DNA of 64,000 bases from JAPHTQ01 sp050288165 (GTDB lineage: Bacteria; Pseudomonadota; Gammaproteobacteria; Thiohalomonadales; Thiohalomonadaceae): assembly GCA_050288165.1 (NCBI GenBank), contig JBNKDG010000011.1, positions 1 through 64,000 of the forward strand. The letters are read 5' to 3'. Positions within the stretch are counted from its first letter, which is position 1, and every line of letters begins with the position of its first letter. The translations under genes and the position numbers were made by a program. This document shows positions 44,905-53,763 of the stretch, one piece after another. The notes beneath the pieces were generated by a model. The model saw only the letters and a list, made by a program, of their open reading frames with translations, did no database searches and was not told the DNA's origin.

Positions 44905-46175
44905 TATTCCAGTTCAGCAGCGCGTTTTTGCCCCTCGGTCAGGTCTACCCGACTGAGGAAAAAGGCGCCCAGGGCAAACAACAACAACAGCGTAAGAATA
45001 CCGATACGCGGACTGCCACTGGCAACACCGGCCCAACCAACCATCACCGGCCCCAGTACCACAGCGAACTTGCCCAGCATGTTATAGAAACCGAAAAACT
45101 CCGCCGATTTATCGGCGGGGATAATGCGTGCATAGAGAGAACGGCTGAGGGATTGAATGCCGCCCTGCACCAGACCGATACCGATGGCCAGGCCGTAAAA
45201 CTCGATCTCCGAATCCATACGCGAGGCCCACAGCACGATTGCCGCATAGACGCCAATGGCGACATAGATCCCCGCCTTGGGACCGAAGCGGTTGCCCAGA
45301 TGACCGAAACCGATGGCGGCGGGAAAGCCGACAAACTGGGTGATCAGCAACGCCACGATCAGGCTGTCGGAGGAGAAACCGATGGAGAGGCCGTAATCCA
45401 CCGCCATGCGTACGATGGTGTCGACGCCGTCGATGTAGCACCAGTAACCGAGCAGGAACAGAAACACCACCCGCAGCTTGCGGATCTCGTGAAAGGTATC
45501 GCGCAGTTGTAGCAGCCCTTCGCGCACTGCGCCGAAAGTGCCAGGCCCTTTACCTTCTGGCTCATGCACCCACAATGCCAGCGGCACAGTGAATACCGCC
45601 CACCAAATTGCGACGCTGATAAAGGAGAGCTTCACCGCCTCCGCCGCATCGGCCAGACCGAATAGTTCTGGTTTGAGCGTCATCGCCACATTGACGGCGA
45701 AGAGCAGACCTCCGCCGAGATAGCCCAACGCGTAGCCAAGGGCCGACACCTTGTCGAAGCGGGAAGGTTCGGTGACAAAGACAATCAACGAATCGTAGAA
45801 ACTGATACTGCCGGAAAAGCCCAGCGTCGCCACCACATAGAACAGCGCCGCCAGCGCCCACTCCCCTTTGGCCGCCAACGGTAGTAACGCGGTCATGCAG
45901 ATACCAAGAAAGGCGAAAAAGATCAGGAAGCGTTTACGGTGTGAGGCACGGTCGGCGATGGCACCGAGGATCGGCGCCAGCAGCACGATGATCAATCCGG
46001 CGATGGAGTTGGCAAGGCCGAGATAGAAGGTGCTCTCGGTCACCTCCACCCCGGCGCTCCAGTACTGCTTGAAAAAGATGGGAAAGAAACCGGCCATCAC
46101 CGTGGTGGCAAAGGCCGAGTTCCCCCAGTCGTAGAGGCTCCAGGCGAGAACCGTTCTATTTGTTATCGACGCCAT
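44904..46175 (-). CDS. MFS transporter, UMF1/Atg22-like
   Basis: 423 residues with 12 membrane helices. The first block WSLYDWGNSAFATTVMAGFF and FKQYW is the signature of the UMF1/Atg22-like group of the major facilitator superfamily. Conserved loop ADRASHRKRFLIFF lies between TM2 and TM3. Substrate unknown; amino-acid or nucleoside efflux is proposed for relatives. It is monocistronic; its stop codon abuts the 141-bp repeat, so read-out would pass through that hairpin. Confidence 0.85.
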   Translation of the reverse strand: MASITNRTVLAWSLYDWGNSAFATTVMAGFFPIFFKQYWSAGVEVTESTFYLGLANSIAGLIIVLLAPILGAIADRASHRKRFLIFFAFLGICMTALLPLAAKGEWALAALFYVVATLGFSGSISFYDSLIVFVTEPSRFDKVSALGYALGYLGGGLLFAVNVAMTLKPELFGLADAAEAVKLSFISVAIWWAVFTVPLALWVHEPEGKGPGTFGAVREGLLQLRDTFHEIRKLRVVFLFLLGYWCYIDGVDTIVRMAVDYGLSIGFSSDSLIVALLITQFVGFPAAIGFGHLGNRFGPKAGIYVAIGVYAAIVLWASRMDSEIEFYGLAIGIGLVQGGIQSLSRSLYARIIPADKSAEFFGFYNMLGKFAVVLGPVMVGWAGVASGSPRIGILTLLLLFALGAFFLSRVDLTEGQKRAAELE

Positions 46176-46361
46176 AGCGGCACGATAACACGTCTGGCGT
46201 GAAACTGAACAGAGACAGGGCCACTGACGCCGCCAGGGACAGCGGTGCTAGACAGTGTCGGTAGCAAACTGTCGCATACATGTCACATGAGAAAAGATGA
46301 AACTCGCCCTACAAGCATGACACTATTAAGGCTGTATGTTTCTTATCTGGAGCAGGCAATT

Positions 46362-46450
46362 GCAGGCGCTGGACCCAATTGTCCACCGTTCCGGCGAGAA
46401 CTGACCACCCAAACCGGCGAAGGCCGTCCGGCCTGCTGCTATTGACCACC
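46362..46450. repeat. 89-bp repeat, copy A
   Basis: Begins GCAGGCGCTGGACCC and ends CTATTGACCACC. Made of degenerate ~22-bp units with a TGGTCA (complement TGACCA) centre. Lies 11 bp past the stop of the FG-GAP lipoprotein gene on the minus strand. The rest of 46176-46361 shows nothing I can name. Confidence 0.8.
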
Positions 46451-46461
46451 CTTCATCTTGG

Positions 46462-48369
46462 CTATTTTACTCCCACCTCGGGATCATAGAAAACACTGGG
46501 ATATTCTTTCTTCCACTTCATAAATTCTTCCTTTAAGTGAACCAATTTATCCTTGTGCTTCCCCGCATACATTGTATTTCTACTAACGAAATCCTTCGCT
46601 ATACGTTTCCTCTCTTTCTCATTGAGCGCCACATCCCATCTATAACTAGCGCCAGTGGCTTTATCAAGCATATCGCCTGCATTCAATACCTGAGATTCAA
46701 GCAGCCTTATTGCAGCCAACATACCTTCTATCTTTTTGAATGACTCTTTAAGAGAAACATTTCTTTTTGAGTCGCTAGCGCAATTTACTTCTTTAGACCA
46801 ATTCATCATGGAATCAATCATCATTTTTTCCATCTTAACGTCATTAGAAATGGCTTCTCTGCATTTATCAAGTTTTACATATCCGCGCTGTGGATGCGAA
46901 ATAGATAGACTCGGATTGTAATCTTCAAGAGAAGAATAGAATGACTCAAATTCTGGGTAACAAGCCGGATTCGCCAACTTGCTTGCCAGTGATTTCATGT
47001 TCTTTGAGATTGCATCCCTTGAATCACAAAATTCTCTATTTGCTCTTTTCTGCATTTCATTGTAATGCTTGAGCGCATCACCAGTTAAGACTTTAACGCA
47101 TGCATTATCACTTTTATTATATGGGCTGCATGTTGCAAATGCGGCAGCATCGTCTATATTACCACGCAAATGTTTTTTGTCTTCTTCATATATAGCACTC
47201 TTATTCAACTTGGCGGGCGGAGCACTTATAAAGTCAACACTATTTACCATATGCTGCTTTCCAGACAGTGCGCACTGAGACCCATCGTTAAAAAATATTT
47301 TGCTTCCTAGTTGCAAATAAGAAACCACCATATCCAGATTATTATTGCCGTCAAGATCTGCCAGCAACACCGAACGACCTGACTCTTCTTTATTGGAAAA
47401 GTCGATTCCAGGAGAAAAGCCACCATTGCCATCATTTACGTATAAGCGACTGGCCCCATTCTCATTGCCAGTCAACACATCAATCGAGCCATCACAATTC
47501 ACATCACCCATCGCAATTGATTTCGCAAAATAATTTTTCTTGTGTTGAGCATGATATGCCTTTGCGAATATGCCGGCACCATCATTCAACAGCACCTCAA
47601 ATTCATCGGTACGCCCGTTATCGCTGACAATATCGAGATAGCCATCATTATTGACATCACCTAAGCCTAACGAAAACCTTGTTCCTTTGTGCTCCTCATA
47701 TTTAGTTACGTTATTAAATCCCCCATAGCCATCATTAAAATACACATACACAGGTCCATTGAAAACAGAGGCAATAATATCTAAATCCCTATCACCATCA
47801 ACATCCCCCATTGCAATGGCCATTACGCCGCCCACATCATCCGAAATATTGTCTATAGGAAGAAATTCACCTGTACCATAGTTCAGATAAATACGAACCC
47901 CTTCCTCATTCCCAGTCACCACATCAGAATCCCCATCATTATCGACATCACCCATCACGACTGATCTTGTTGTATATTTCTTGGCATCTATTTTTAGTCC
48001 TTTGCTATAATTGCCATCACCATCATTGAAATAAATGTAACTATATCCAAAATTGGCAACAACTAGATCTAAATCCTCATCACCATCCACATCGCAAAAT
48101 TTCACATCCGTGGCGTAGAGTTTATTATTTTCCACATCACGGTTATATAGAAACTTACCACCCCCATCGTTCAGATAAATTTTAGCAATCCCCATACCAA
48201 CCAAAACAACATCGAGGTCCCCATCACCATCAACATCGCCAGCATCGGATGCCAAAATAACAGATTTATACGGAGCCAAATCGGCCATACGCCATGTAAC
48301 TTCCCCTTTGTCACATGCAGCCACCATCAATAAAACACATGCGGTCATATATATCCGTCGAGACATCAT
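46462..48369 (-). CDS. FG-GAP/VCBS-repeat lipoprotein
   Basis: About 635 residues from the ATG at 48369. Lipobox-like start: MTACVLLMVAACDKG. Eight or so VCBS/FG-GAP beta-propeller repeats (about 35-390) carry calcium-type loops such as DVDGDGDLDVV, DVDGDEDLDLV and DVDNDGDSDVV. The C-terminal 230 residues are a helical domain with several cysteines (ATCSPYNKSDNACV, REFCDSRD, ANPACYPEF, DKCREA) not seen in standard VCBS proteins. Surface attachment is likely. The last gene before repeat copy A, so it sits in the same modular region as the Rhs genes. Upstream in-frame codons cross repeat copy B and are not used. Confidence 0.75.
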   Translation of the reverse strand: MMSRRIYMTACVLLMVAACDKGEVTWRMADLAPYKSVILASDAGDVDGDGDLDVVLVGMGIAKIYLNDGGGKFLYNRDVENNKLYATDVKFCDVDGDEDLDLVVANFGYSYIYFNDGDGNYSKGLKIDAKKYTTRSVVMGDVDNDGDSDVVTGNEEGVRIYLNYGTGEFLPIDNISDDVGGVMAIAMGDVDGDRDLDIIASVFNGPVYVYFNDGYGGFNNVTKYEEHKGTRFSLGLGDVNNDGYLDIVSDNGRTDEFEVLLNDGAGIFAKAYHAQHKKNYFAKSIAMGDVNCDGSIDVLTGNENGASRLYVNDGNGGFSPGIDFSNKEESGRSVLLADLDGNNNLDMVVSYLQLGSKIFFNDGSQCALSGKQHMVNSVDFISAPPAKLNKSAIYEEDKKHLRGNIDDAAAFATCSPYNKSDNACVKVLTGDALKHYNEMQKRANREFCDSRDAISKNMKSLASKLANPACYPEFESFYSSLEDYNPSLSISHPQRGYVKLDKCREAISNDVKMEKMMIDSMMNWSKEVNCASDSKRNVSLKESFKKIEGMLAAIRLLESQVLNAGDMLDKATGASYRWDVALNEKERKRIAKDFVSRNTMYAGKHKDKLVHLKEEFMKWKKEYPSVFYDPEVGVK

Positions 48370-48430
48370 TTTTCGACTCCTTCTGCAGGTATGCGTATTC
48401 CAGGCCAAATTGCAGCCCTCGCTGAAAACT

Positions 48431-48480
48431 TTTGCCACCCCAAACCGGCGAAGGCTAAACAGGTAGCCGCTAATGACCGC
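48431..48480. repeat. 89-bp repeat, partial copy B
   Basis: Contains CAAACCGGCGAAGGCT and TAATGACCGC, matching the inner part of the 89-bp repeat but missing its ends. Lies 54 bp past the stop of the lipoprotein gene 48534-48962. Confidence 0.6.
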
Positions 48481-48533
48481 TCGGTATGCACAAATTCGAA
48501 TATATGAAATAGGTATACTATTCTTGGAATTTA

Positions 48534-48962
48534 TCAATGAGCTATAGTGCACTGATTATTAATTCCATTTCTCAAATCATATTTACTAGGTCTACGCAGC
48601 TTGACATCAATAACACCAATTTTTACAAGCTCGCTTTTCCAAGTTTGCTCGTCGAGATTATGCTTAATGAAGCCTGTTTGTGTATTAATTAGGAAATATT
48701 GTGTTTTTTGGATATCTGGCACACCATTCTTTAGCATCGAAAGTGTCCCTGTAACATACACCCCACACACCGCGTACAGTGACACCGTCCCGTCAACCAC
48801 ATGATTAGTAATAATCATATTTTTGTCATCTGAGATAACCCTTGTTTCACCAGATATTTTTGTTAATGAGTAACCATTCGGAAGATTTATGGAATAATCA
48901 CCACATGATGCAAGCATGCATACAAAAAAAATTAACATTACACTGTAGGCCACCCTGGTCAT
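48534..48962 (-). CDS. Small lipoprotein, candidate Rhs immunity protein
   Basis: 142 residues with a lipoprotein signal peptide: basic start, hydrophobic stretch and lipobox LASC (Cys at about residue 19). The rest is a small beta-rich domain. The ATG lies one base beyond the Rhs stop (48963), so the two are nearly fused and surely co-transcribed. Rhs effectors are normally followed by an immunity gene, and this is the best candidate for the toxin tip of the 48963-50666 protein. Being a lipoprotein, it would protect in the periplasm. No family recognised. Confidence 0.55.
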   Translation of the reverse strand: MTRVAYSVMLIFFVCMLASCGDYSINLPNGYSLTKISGETRVISDDKNMIITNHVVDGTVSLYAVCGVYVTGTLSMLKNGVPDIQKTQYFLINTQTGFIKHNLDEQTWKSELVKIGVIDVKLRRPSKYDLRNGINNQCTIAH

Positions 48963-50666
48963 TTAGAACCCCCCAGCTCCTGAAGTAGACTCTTGCCAAT
49001 TAGCATAGATCTTAAATGGAGTACCTTGTGGAGCATCCTGATTACCAGGGACGCTATCATATATATCAAGAGCATCGATAAATGCGTCATTTATCCAAAA
49101 ATTCATGCCGCAAGAATAAGAGTAAGTTCTCGATGAACAATTTGCCGTAACAGTACAACCGGCCTTTCTAAAAAAGGCACTATGTCCAACAGAAAAGAGG
49201 CACTCATCATTCGTGACGTTTGTTGATACAGAGTCGTTTACATAAAACTGCGCAGAGGCTGTGGATGGTTTATTGCAGTTCCCACCTTGGCAGAGAGATT
49301 TCGCCATATCAACCGCTTTCTGCTGCACTACCCCATGGAATGATGACGTAGCATTTCTCACTGACCCTGCATTCTGGAATGAACCAAGCAGTCCTACACT
49401 TGACAAGTAAATGGCCTTACCCTGGCCGAAGATATAATGCCATAAAAAATCACTAGTACAGAAAAGTCCTGAAGGGTCTATCTGTCTTAGAGGATTACCC
49501 CTAACATAGGTGTAAGTATTTGAACCACCTACTAGCCCGATTGGATCAGATTCTATGTACCTACCGGTAACCGGGTCATAATCCCTAAAGTAGTTGTAGT
49601 GTTTCCCCGTCTCCTTGTCGAAGTATTGTCCGGGGAAACGTAGATTGTAGCTAAAGAGTCTTCTGTCCCCATCCGGATCTTCATTGGCCGCTGCCATACC
49701 AAACGGATCTGAGTCCCATCGCCAGATCTCAAGGTTGGTTTTGTCGGTAATGACTCTCGGCGTTCCGAGGTGGTCACTGTGGATAGCATAGACTTTGCCG
49801 TGCTTCACCGTTGCGACCGGCAGGTTACCCAGCCAGATGGTCTCCTGTACGACTTTGCCTTTGCGGTTGTATTCCCCCAGCAGGCGGTGGTCGTCGTAGG
49901 CGAAGTGGCGCTCGCTGTAGCCGTGATTTTGACGGTTGTGTTCACGCTGGCGGGCTGACTCTTTGTCCTTTTCCTCTTTGCCGTCATGTTTTTTGTGGTC
50001 ATCTTTCTCTTTTCGATGACGTTCGATGCAGGTGATGTTTTCGTGCCACTCATGCTGGTTGTTGTGGTGGTATTTATCACCTTCGTCTCTTTGCTTTTTC
50101 CCTTTTTCTCTGTCCTTGTCGTCACCCTTGTGTTTGCCGTTGTCACCACAGTTTTCGTCCAGTGCGATTTTGAGGATGCGCTGGCCGAGGGGGTTGTAGT
50201 GGTATTCGGCGGTGTCGCCGTTGTCGATGGCGATGAGGCGGTTTTGCGCATCGTACTGATACGTATGGTTTCCGTCGTTGATGAGGTTGCCGTTGGCATC
50301 GTAGCTGTAGGTGGTTGCTGCAATGGCTGTCAGCCGGTTGCTGGCCGGGTCGAGGGTGTAGGCGGTTACGGTCCCACTGTTGTCCTGGCTCAGGCGGTTG
50401 CCGTTGGCGTCGTATTCCCAGGCCAAACTGTTGGCGTCATCGTTGGCGGCGGTGAGACGGTTTAAGGTGTCGTAGCCGTAGGTTTGGTTGGTATCGCCGC
50501 TGATGGCGGTGATGTTGCCGTTGGGGTTGTAGGTGAGTGTGCGCTGGCCGTTGCCGAGGGTTTGGCTGATGAGGCGGCCGTCGAGGTCGTATATGACGAC
50601 ATCGCGTTCAGCCGACGATTTCACTCTGTCACCAACGCTCACCGTTTCACCGTTATGGTACTTCAT
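48963..50666 (-). CDS. Rhs/YD-repeat fragment with C-terminal toxin-like tip
   Basis: 567 residues. YD repeats run from about residue 25 (YDLDGRLISQTLGNGQ) and the Rhs core ends in HYNYFRDYDPVTGRYIESDP...GGSNTYTYVRGNPLRQIDPSGL (about 390). A unique tip of about 165 residues follows, with repeated cysteines. Between GQRILKIALDE and GYSERHFAYDD is a charged Lys/Asp/His insert of about 80 residues, also present in the large Rhs gene. The first 24 residues (MKYHNGETVSVGDRVKSSAERD) do not belong to a Rhs core and look like the start of a different small protein fused in frame. The gene therefore looks like a displaced orphan Rhs module. Confidence 0.75.
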   Translation of the reverse strand: MKYHNGETVSVGDRVKSSAERDVVIYDLDGRLISQTLGNGQRTLTYNPNGNITAISGDTNQTYGYDTLNRLTAANDDANSLAWEYDANGNRLSQDNSGTVTAYTLDPASNRLTAIAATTYSYDANGNLINDGNHTYQYDAQNRLIAIDNGDTAEYHYNPLGQRILKIALDENCGDNGKHKGDDKDREKGKKQRDEGDKYHHNNQHEWHENITCIERHRKEKDDHKKHDGKEEKDKESARQREHNRQNHGYSERHFAYDDHRLLGEYNRKGKVVQETIWLGNLPVATVKHGKVYAIHSDHLGTPRVITDKTNLEIWRWDSDPFGMAAANEDPDGDRRLFSYNLRFPGQYFDKETGKHYNYFRDYDPVTGRYIESDPIGLVGGSNTYTYVRGNPLRQIDPSGLFCTSDFLWHYIFGQGKAIYLSSVGLLGSFQNAGSVRNATSSFHGVVQQKAVDMAKSLCQGGNCNKPSTASAQFYVNDSVSTNVTNDECLFSVGHSAFFRKAGCTVTANCSSRTYSYSCGMNFWINDAFIDALDIYDSVPGNQDAPQGTPFKIYANWQESTSGAGGF

Positions 50667-50712
50667 TCACACATGTCGTACGCAAGTGATTGCATTGGTA
50701 TTACCCTTTGGT

Positions 50713-50801
50713 GCAGGCGCCGGACCTAATTGCCCACCGTTCCGGCAAGAACTGACCACCGAAACCAGCGAAGGCTGACCAGGATTCTGCTATTGACCAC
50801 T
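50713..50801. repeat. 89-bp repeat, copy C
   Basis: GCAGGCGCCGGACC to CTATTGACCACT, same length as copies A and D. Lies 19 bp past the stop of the gene 50821-51414 and 46 bp before the fused Rhs start on the minus strand. Confidence 0.8.
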
Positions 50802-50820
50802 CTCGCTGTGCATAAGATGT

Positions 50821-51414
50821 TCAGTGAAAACCAGCTACGCGTCCAATTACATTTACACCTATCGCGTTCAATCTCTTAGTTTTTTCTGATGCGTTATCGT
50901 CATCTCCGATAGAAAATGACTCGACAAGCCATTTCCCATTTACCTGTGCATATCTAAATTCTGACATCAGCACACCTATTTTTGAGAAAATAGTTTCATA
51001 TTGTATACATGCTGTTTTGCTGACATTTTCATTCTCTTCCCATCCGGCCTTATCACCGCCATTGATGCTGAGAGGGTATATCCTCTCGCACTTTTCCTTT
51101 TTATGACTGGAATTGATGTCGCCGACACTTTCAAGTAGCAAAGAAAAATAACGCTCCAGCTTGTCACGTTCTCGGACCATCCGCTCATCACTATATGAAC
51201 TAGGAAGCATGAACCTCTCTGAGAACTTCTTCATTTCTCCATTTTTTAATAACAGAAGGTCATCGTCGGCAACCTGCGCCTCTAGTTCATCGCCATCCCC
51301 TGCGGCCACATTTCCATGGGCAAGAAAGAAAAGACACAGTAGCAGCACATTAATAACACCCACTGAAGGTGGGTTAGTTGGTTTTCTTGGAAAGGTATCA
51401 GTATACTTTGTCAT
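50821..51414 (-). CDS. Secreted hypothetical protein, candidate Rhs immunity partner
   Basis: 197 residues with a hydrophobic segment at about 18-36 (VGVINVLLLCLFFLAHGNVA) that could be a signal peptide or anchor after a 17-residue basic start. The C-terminal part is soluble and mixed alpha/beta. No family recognised. It is the second of two small genes behind the orphan Rhs tip 51660-52118 and is followed by repeat copy C. Its position suggests immunity or an accessory role for that tip. Confidence 0.55.
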   Translation of the reverse strand: MTKYTDTFPRKPTNPPSVGVINVLLLCLFFLAHGNVAAGDGDELEAQVADDDLLLLKNGEMKKFSERFMLPSSYSDERMVRERDKLERYFSLLLESVGDINSSHKKEKCERIYPLSINGGDKAGWEENENVSKTACIQYETIFSKIGVLMSEFRYAQVNGKWLVESFSIGDDDNASEKTKRLNAIGVNVIGRVAGFH

Positions 51415-51417
51415 GCT

Positions 51418-51651
51418 CTAATCCTTGTCTTGCCACTGCTTTCTCGCCCAAAGCCAAATAAGCACTGAACCCACACACAGAAAGAACAAACTCAGTATGT
51501 TTTGGCCAACGATACCGTAAAGCCATTCTGTGACTTTATGTCTCGCAAAGTCAGTTCCAATGAAAAAAGGAACATCTGTAAGATATATGTATAGGGCGAA
51601 GAATATAAATATTAAACCCCATAGCAGGTCTTTCATAAGACTAGTCCGCAC
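51418..51651 (-). CDS. Small two-helix membrane protein, candidate immunity protein
   Basis: 77 residues with membrane segments at about 8-30 and 46-68 and a basic end (WLWARKQWQDKD). It lies eight bases after the orphan Rhs tip stop and three bases before the next gene's start, so it is part of that short operon. Membrane immunity proteins are typical for pore-forming or lipid-acting tips. No family recognised. Confidence 0.55.
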   Translation of the reverse strand: MRTSLMKDLLWGLIFIFFALYIYLTDVPFFIGTDFARHKVTEWLYGIVGQNILSLFFLCVGSVLIWLWARKQWQDKD

Positions 51652-51659
51652 CTAGGCAA

Positions 51660-52118
51660 TTACTCACATTTGAGCAGGCAGTCTGCTGCTACTGCAGCAT
51701 CATACACAGTTACAACAATATTCACTCTTCTGATCATTGCCTTTGTTGCCATTTTAATGCCTTCGTCAACAATCTTGTTTGCGGCCTTATTTGCGGCGAT
51801 CCGCGCCACATCGACGGCACCAGGCATTACAAAGTTAACAAGACATTCCGCTTCACAAGAAATGCACTGGCCAGCTCTCTTAGCATATCCGTTGATTATA
51901 TTCTCAGTGGTCTTGTAGTCATCAAACCACCCATCACAATACTGGCCCATGCCATCTGGAAGAGTAATACAGATATTTCCATAAGGATCCATGTTCTTAA
52001 CAGGATTAGATTTAGCATAGGAGTAGGTATTCAAACCTCCACGCAGTCCAATTGGGTCTGATTCGATATACCGTCCTACAGCCGGATCATAGTCCCTAAA
52101 GTAGTTGTAAACTAATCC
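51660..52118 (-). pseudogene. Orphan Rhs C-terminal tip module (core fragment plus tip)
   Basis: The frame is open from about 52118 and starts with Rhs core-end residues (YNYFRDYDPAVGRYIESDPI, then GLRGGLNTYSYAKSNPVKNMDPYG). It then switches to a unique tip of about 100 residues with cysteines (QYCDGW, CISCEAECL, ADCLLKCE). There is no start codon before the core fragment; an internal ATG at 52034 would give a 124-residue peptide. A stop (TAG) closes the frame upstream. This is a displaced toxin cartridge without the rest of its Rhs gene, able to be expressed only after recombination with a full core. Confidence 0.75.
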
Positions 52119-52154
52119 CTATAAATAAAACCCTCTTGCATATCTGCTAATCAT

Positions 52155-53105
52155 CTAAAGTCGATCAATATACGAACGGATCCGTTCAAGCAGCTCCTCA
52201 AAACTTGGCTGTTCCTGATAATACAGTGCAGCAGTTTCTTGATAACTCCTTTCGTACAATTCTCGTGTCTTGGCGTCTGAGAGCAAGAACGCCTCATTCT
52301 CGGCAATCGGTATCTGATAATCTACTACCGGGAACCGAGTTTTCTTGTGCTCAAGATATACGTCTGTACCAATAAAGGCTTTGACACTTTCATCATCGAG
52401 CAAGCAATAGATATCGTAGTAATGCCGCATAAAGTTCTTTGGCATATCACCATTCGCTTGTTGGTTCCTGTATTTGGTTACTATCGTCTGCAACTTCTCG
52501 ACAAACGTGTAACCGGGTTCATAGCAAGCAATCCCTGTAGCCTGATTGTCGATGACTGGCATTCCATGCTGCTTGGCAAAATCAAGGGGCCATGAGCTGA
52601 TATCAACCTTGCGGTTTGGTGCCACCACATCAAATCCGACTTCCAGCAACACACCATCTTTCATGCCCATTGAAATCGGATTAATACCGGAATACCTCAA
52701 ACGAATACCACCACTGCGAAATTTCGCATCATCGAAGGCATGATCACGTTCAACCTTATCAATACCATCAATGCTTATCTCGCGGGCCAGTTGGTCATAG
52801 AAAGCCTGGCGTTTTTCACAGTGCTGAGGTTTGTTCTGATTCTTTCCGATCGGCACATCAGCCTCAGGAGACGGTTCGATGCGGATATCAATATCTTCGG
52901 AGAAGCGATGAATGATGCCAAAGCCTTTCGACAGGCTCGTGCCACCTTTGAGCTCGAAGGTATAGCCTTGTTGGGTCAGGCCATACAGGCAATGCATGAT
53001 CCAGTAGTCTTTTTCTACCAAATCGGGAGCAATACCTTTTTCCTCGGCAACAGTCTGGATTAGCGCCTTGTAGTCTTGGTGACGATGCAGGTAATCAAGC
53101 GACAT
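52155..53105 (-). CDS. abiEii: AbiEii-type nucleotidyltransferase toxin
   Basis: 316 residues. The nucleotidyltransferase core GGTSLSKGFGIIHRFSEDIDI (about 54-75) has the GS/GG motif and the DxD-like metal ligands, as in AbiEii toxins, which transfer nucleotides to an RNA acceptor (tRNA in related proteins). Later parts RHYYDIYCLL and YDFERSYQE-like helices fit the family. The start overlaps the end of the antitoxin gene by 11 bp. A type IV toxin-antitoxin or abortive-infection pair is the most likely role. Confidence 0.85.
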   Translation of the reverse strand: MSLDYLHRHQDYKALIQTVAEEKGIAPDLVEKDYWIMHCLYGLTQQGYTFELKGGTSLSKGFGIIHRFSEDIDIRIEPSPEADVPIGKNQNKPQHCEKRQAFYDQLAREISIDGIDKVERDHAFDDAKFRSGGIRLRYSGINPISMGMKDGVLLEVGFDVVAPNRKVDISSWPLDFAKQHGMPVIDNQATGIACYEPGYTFVEKLQTIVTKYRNQQANGDMPKNFMRHYYDIYCLLDDESVKAFIGTDVYLEHKKTRFPVVDYQIPIAENEAFLLSDAKTRELYERSYQETAALYYQEQPSFEELLERIRSYIDRL

Positions 53106-53700
53106 GAGTCACCGCTGTCTCATCAAGCGAGGCAAACAGTTTTTTGGCACGAACACCACCATAGCGCTGGACATCCCTCTTCAACGTGGAAGCGTCCATG
53201 TTAGCGACAACATCCCGAACGCGCCTCAGTACGGAATTCTGCTCTTCGGCGAGTTTGGTTACGTTGTTGACCAAATCGACCAGTAAAAACGCCTCTGACA
53301 GTTCCCTGGGGAAGTAAGGTTTCATCTGAAAGTTGAAGACGCGGTTGCCCAGTTTGAATTTGCCGTGACGCTTGTGGTTGTAGACAACTTGCTCGTTGTA
53401 GAGCTGCGTTGTACCAACACCCAGCGCATTGTAGGCATTCGGCGAAAACAGCAAAAAATCATCCGTTTTCAAGAATGCCTCGACCAGCTTGCGATCCTCC
53501 GGGGTAGCCTTGCCGAATGATGTTTTCTTGGGGTATGCATAAACACCTTGGGAGACCTTCTGCAAGACCCCTTCTTTCACTAACTGCCTCAAATGGCGAT
53601 CAACAGCATTACTCCACCGTGCCAAATCGGCTCGACGATACACTTGGCCCGGCTTCAGGTGCCGCCTCAACTCTTGCAATGCAGACATACGCATACCCAA
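53095..53700 (-). CDS. abiEi: AbiEi-like winged-helix antitoxin
   Basis: 201 residues (196 if the ATG at 53688 is used). The N-terminal winged helix (about 20-60, VYRRADLARWSNAVDRHLRQLVKEG) binds DNA in AbiEi antitoxins. The remainder matches the DUF6088/AbiEi type (KVSQGVYAYPKK, LLFSPNAYNALGVGTTQLYN). It would repress its own promoter and neutralise AbiEii. The 11-bp overlap with the toxin gene supports coupled expression. Confidence 0.8.
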   Translation of the reverse strand: MGMRMSALQELRRHLKPGQVYRRADLARWSNAVDRHLRQLVKEGVLQKVSQGVYAYPKKTSFGKATPEDRKLVEAFLKTDDFLLFSPNAYNALGVGTTQLYNEQVVYNHKRHGKFKLGNRVFNFQMKPYFPRELSEAFLLVDLVNNVTKLAEEQNSVLRRVRDVVANMDASTLKRDVQRYGGVRAKKLFASLDETAVTHVA

Positions 53701-53763
53701 TACTCGTTCTTACTATTTAGAATACATGAGACAAAATGATATGCCAACTTTTTAATTTAAAAT

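Noticed and set aside
46245..46445. 66-residue frame before the FG-GAP gene
   Set aside because: It overlaps repeat copy A and has no family match or good start.
49986..50465. Valine-rich plus-strand frames antisense to the Rhs genes (also 61300-61881)
   Set aside because: Valine and Phe-rich peptides arise because the sense codons are Asp/Lys/Asn-rich; they have no start context.
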